DNA of 5,461 nt, taken from NCBI GenBank assembly GCA_031963365.1, contig JASSUF010000157.1:1-5461 (forward strand), read 5' to 3'. Each line of letters starts with the position of its first letter. Position 1 is the stretch's first letter. This DNA is from JASSUD01 sp031963365 (GTDB lineage Bacteria > Pseudomonadota > Gammaproteobacteria > Burkholderiales > Burkholderiaceae). A program made the position numbers and the translations under genes. The notes beneath the pieces were generated by a model. It worked only from the letters and a program-made list of their open reading frames with translations. It was not told the origin of the DNA and searched no databases. This document shows, piece by piece, positions 5,430 to 5,461 of this stretch.

Positions 5430-5461
5430 AAACCATTGATATATAAAGATTTTTTATAGAT

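Noticed and set aside
5209..5439. 76-residue plus-strand frame
   Set aside because: It is a Ser-rich shadow of the LRR gene.
1..5461. CRISPR array, tRNA, rRNA, transposase or phage integration site
   Set aside because: No regularly spaced short repeats, cloverleaf, conserved rRNA stretch or transposase/integrase motif was seen on either strand.

Overview
The window looks like an accessory, decaying stretch of a bacterial chromosome, most plausibly from a host-associated or intracellular bacterium. The grounds are a leucine-rich-repeat protein, a low-complexity modular repeat protein with eukaryotic-style basic clusters, two related coiled-coil/membrane proteins, and several broken genes. Three of the four genes have no recognisable Shine-Dalgarno sequence, although in-frame stops just upstream fix their starts. 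That is common in Bacteroidota (for example Amoebophilus- or Cardinium-like symbionts), but the taxonomic reading is inference only. No gene here gives a firm taxonomic marker, and I recognise no gene well enough to give it a symbol.

Layout. 1-712 (minus): a coiled-coil protein with a hydrophobic C-terminal segment, cut by the window edge; it has no long intact rival on the other strand. 675-872 (plus): an open segment that reads like the last 65 codons of a lost gene and overlaps the start of the first one. 879-908: a rho-independent terminator facing the minus strand. 949-1434 (minus): a 161-residue membrane/coiled-coil protein, a distant paralogue of the first. 1435-2165: no intact gene; it holds a 48-codon ORF, a short hydrophobic open tail, a minus-strand relic with one apparent frameshift, and a hairpin that probably ends the next gene. 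2166-3653 (minus): a 495-residue protein built from two kinds of internal duplication. 3654-3940: upstream DNA with two short palindromes. About 3940-4708 (plus): a pseudogene of G+C-richer DNA that can be read through only by changing frame several times. 4712-4747: a perfect 13-base inverted repeat between convergent genes. 4809-5429 (minus): a 206-residue leucine-rich-repeat protein.

How the genes work together: there is no multi-gene operon with an evident pathway. The best-supported theme is a set of probable host-interaction or surface proteins (modular repeat protein, LRR protein, membrane/coiled-coil pair), each with its own upstream region and separated by gene remnants. Base composition varies sharply: about 52% G+C at 4021-4140, about 32% in sampled parts of the C-terminal half of the 495-residue gene, and about 23% in sampled lines of the LRR gene. 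This fits assembly from pieces of different origin. No CRISPR array, tRNA, rRNA or intact insertion sequence was seen.
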